Source: Gammaproteobacteria bacterium | Lineage (GTDB): Bacteria; Pseudomonadota; Gammaproteobacteria; UBA1113 | DNA length: 33,337 nt | Assembly: GCA_009885935.1 (NCBI GenBank) | Contig: VFJT01000090.1 | Location: forward strand, 1-33,337 | Direction of reading: 5' to 3' | Shown here: positions 32,967 to 33,337 of the stretch, piece after piece | How the letters are laid out: the number at the start of each line of letters is the position of its first letter | Position numbering within the stretch: the stretch's first letter is position 1 | Notes under the pieces: generated by a model | Database searches by the model: none | What the model was told of the DNA's origin: nothing | The model's input: the letters and a program-made list of their open reading frames with translations, nothing else | Program-made: the position numbers and the translations under genes

Positions 32967-33337
32967 TGTCAACCCAAAGTAGAAATGTCCGGTTTTGCGC
33001 AAAGTACAGATGTCCGGTTTGCCAGGATACGAATGGCCTATAGTCAGGGAGATTATGGGTGGTCAAGGATGGCGTAGCCACCGATAGGCGAGCGTAGCGA
33101 GTCCTTGACGACCCATAACCTTCCTGACACAGTGTTTAGTATCCAGGGCATTATTGGCTCAGATTGTTTTACAGGCGACGTGGTTAAGTGGTTGGTGCGA
33201 GGCCGGTCACCGCTAATAGATTATCAGCCTGTAAAGATTATTTTAGGCGGCCTGACTCTGGCTATATCCTTTTTTCCAAGGATGGTCTGTAGCGGGTTTG
33301 TGAGCAGATTTGCGTGAGCCCTTGTGTGGTTGCTGTA
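32967..33337 (-). mobile_element. IS481-like insertion sequence, partial (left end in window)
   Basis: The boundary begins TGTCAACCCAAAGTAGAAAT, with the TGT terminus and the AAAGTAGAAATGTCCGG block I associate with IS481-type ends. The block is repeated after 25 bp (from 33001, AAAGTACAGATGTCCGG). A long imperfect hairpin follows (33043-33069 with 33102-33128, 24 of 27 positions paired), then the 3' end of a transposase gene. The element runs off the right edge, so its other end and any target duplication cannot be checked. Confidence 0.55.
33243..33337 (-). CDS. Transposase C-terminus (partial, IS481-like)
   Basis: The minus-strand frame entering from the right edge encodes the last 30 residues of a protein, including HKPATDHPWKKGYSQ, then TAA. 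A basic tail with (P/A)xxHPW(R/K) is typical of the ends of IS481/ISNCY-type DDE transposases. The catalytic domain is outside the window. Assignment rests on this tail and on the IS-like end beyond it. Confidence 0.5.
   Translation of the reverse strand, partial: QQPHKGSRKSAHKPATDHPWKKGYSQSQAA

Noticed and set aside
33105..33317. 70-codon plus-strand frame near the right edge
   Set aside because: It starts inside the IS hairpin and lies antisense to the better supported transposase C-terminus.
1..33337. tRNA or rRNA genes
   Set aside because: No cloverleaf with a GGTTCGAATCC-type arm and no rRNA sequence was seen on either strand.

Overview
The window is a chromosomal segment of a gammaproteobacterium. 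The gene neighbourhoods are gammaproteobacterial: rluC divergent from rne, rpsP-rimM-trmD-rplS, mnmG-rsmG-parA-parB, hemD-hemX-hemY, and rnr-rlmB. A Lys/Ala-rich histone H1-like protein, two proteins carrying eukaryote-style nuclear localisation signals, short palindromic repeats between many genes and an IS481-like end all fit a host-associated member of the Legionellales (Coxiella/Rickettsiella/Aquicella/Berkiella side). That placement is inference; no rRNA or tRNA gene is visible here.

Layout. 1-3.5 kb: tail of an unidentified gene, rluC (-), and rne (+) behind a long structured leader. 3.5-4.1 kb: a decayed DUF4143 gene with a five-unit, 22-bp tandem array at its broken 5' end. 4.2-6.1 kb: the rpsP-rimM-trmD-rplS operon (-). 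6.1-9.3 kb: an accessory patch with a nuclease-like, NLS-bearing protein (-), a second-copy fragment of the parB 3' end, a small unknown gene (+) and a second NLS-bearing protein (+). 9.3-14.6 kb: parB, parA, rsmG and mnmG (-), interrupted by a phzF-family gene (+). 14.7-18.5 kb: an exported protein (-), a DUF47-pit phosphate-uptake pair (+) and an amino-acid permease (+). 18.9-23.4 kb: an AT-rich MFS transporter and hemD-hemX-hemY (-). 23.5-28.7 kb: histone-like gene (+), small lipoprotein (-), rnr-rlmB (+) and a Bcr/CflA-type efflux pump (-).

28.7-33.3 kb is the most unusual part. About 500 bases without a plausible gene carry a promoter-like sequence, at least seven hairpins and a terminator-like stem, so they may encode a structured RNA. 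They converge on an AT-rich block on the minus strand: a TIGR04255-family gene, a helix-turn-helix gene and an unknown gene, coupled by 4-bp and 1-bp overlaps, followed by a PIN-domain nuclease gene. An IS481-like element enters from the right edge. This looks like a mobile defence or toxin-antitoxin module and is the best candidate here for an undescribed system. The NLS pair at 6.1-9.3 kb is the second candidate, as possible nucleus-targeted effectors.

A palindromic repeat of about 29 bp (arms GGGCAGGC/GCCTGCCC) occurs seven times, always between genes. Housekeeping starts were adjusted by ribosome-binding site and family alignment where the longest open frame began too early (trmD, rpsP, mnmG, DUF47, hemD, histone-like protein, exported protein).
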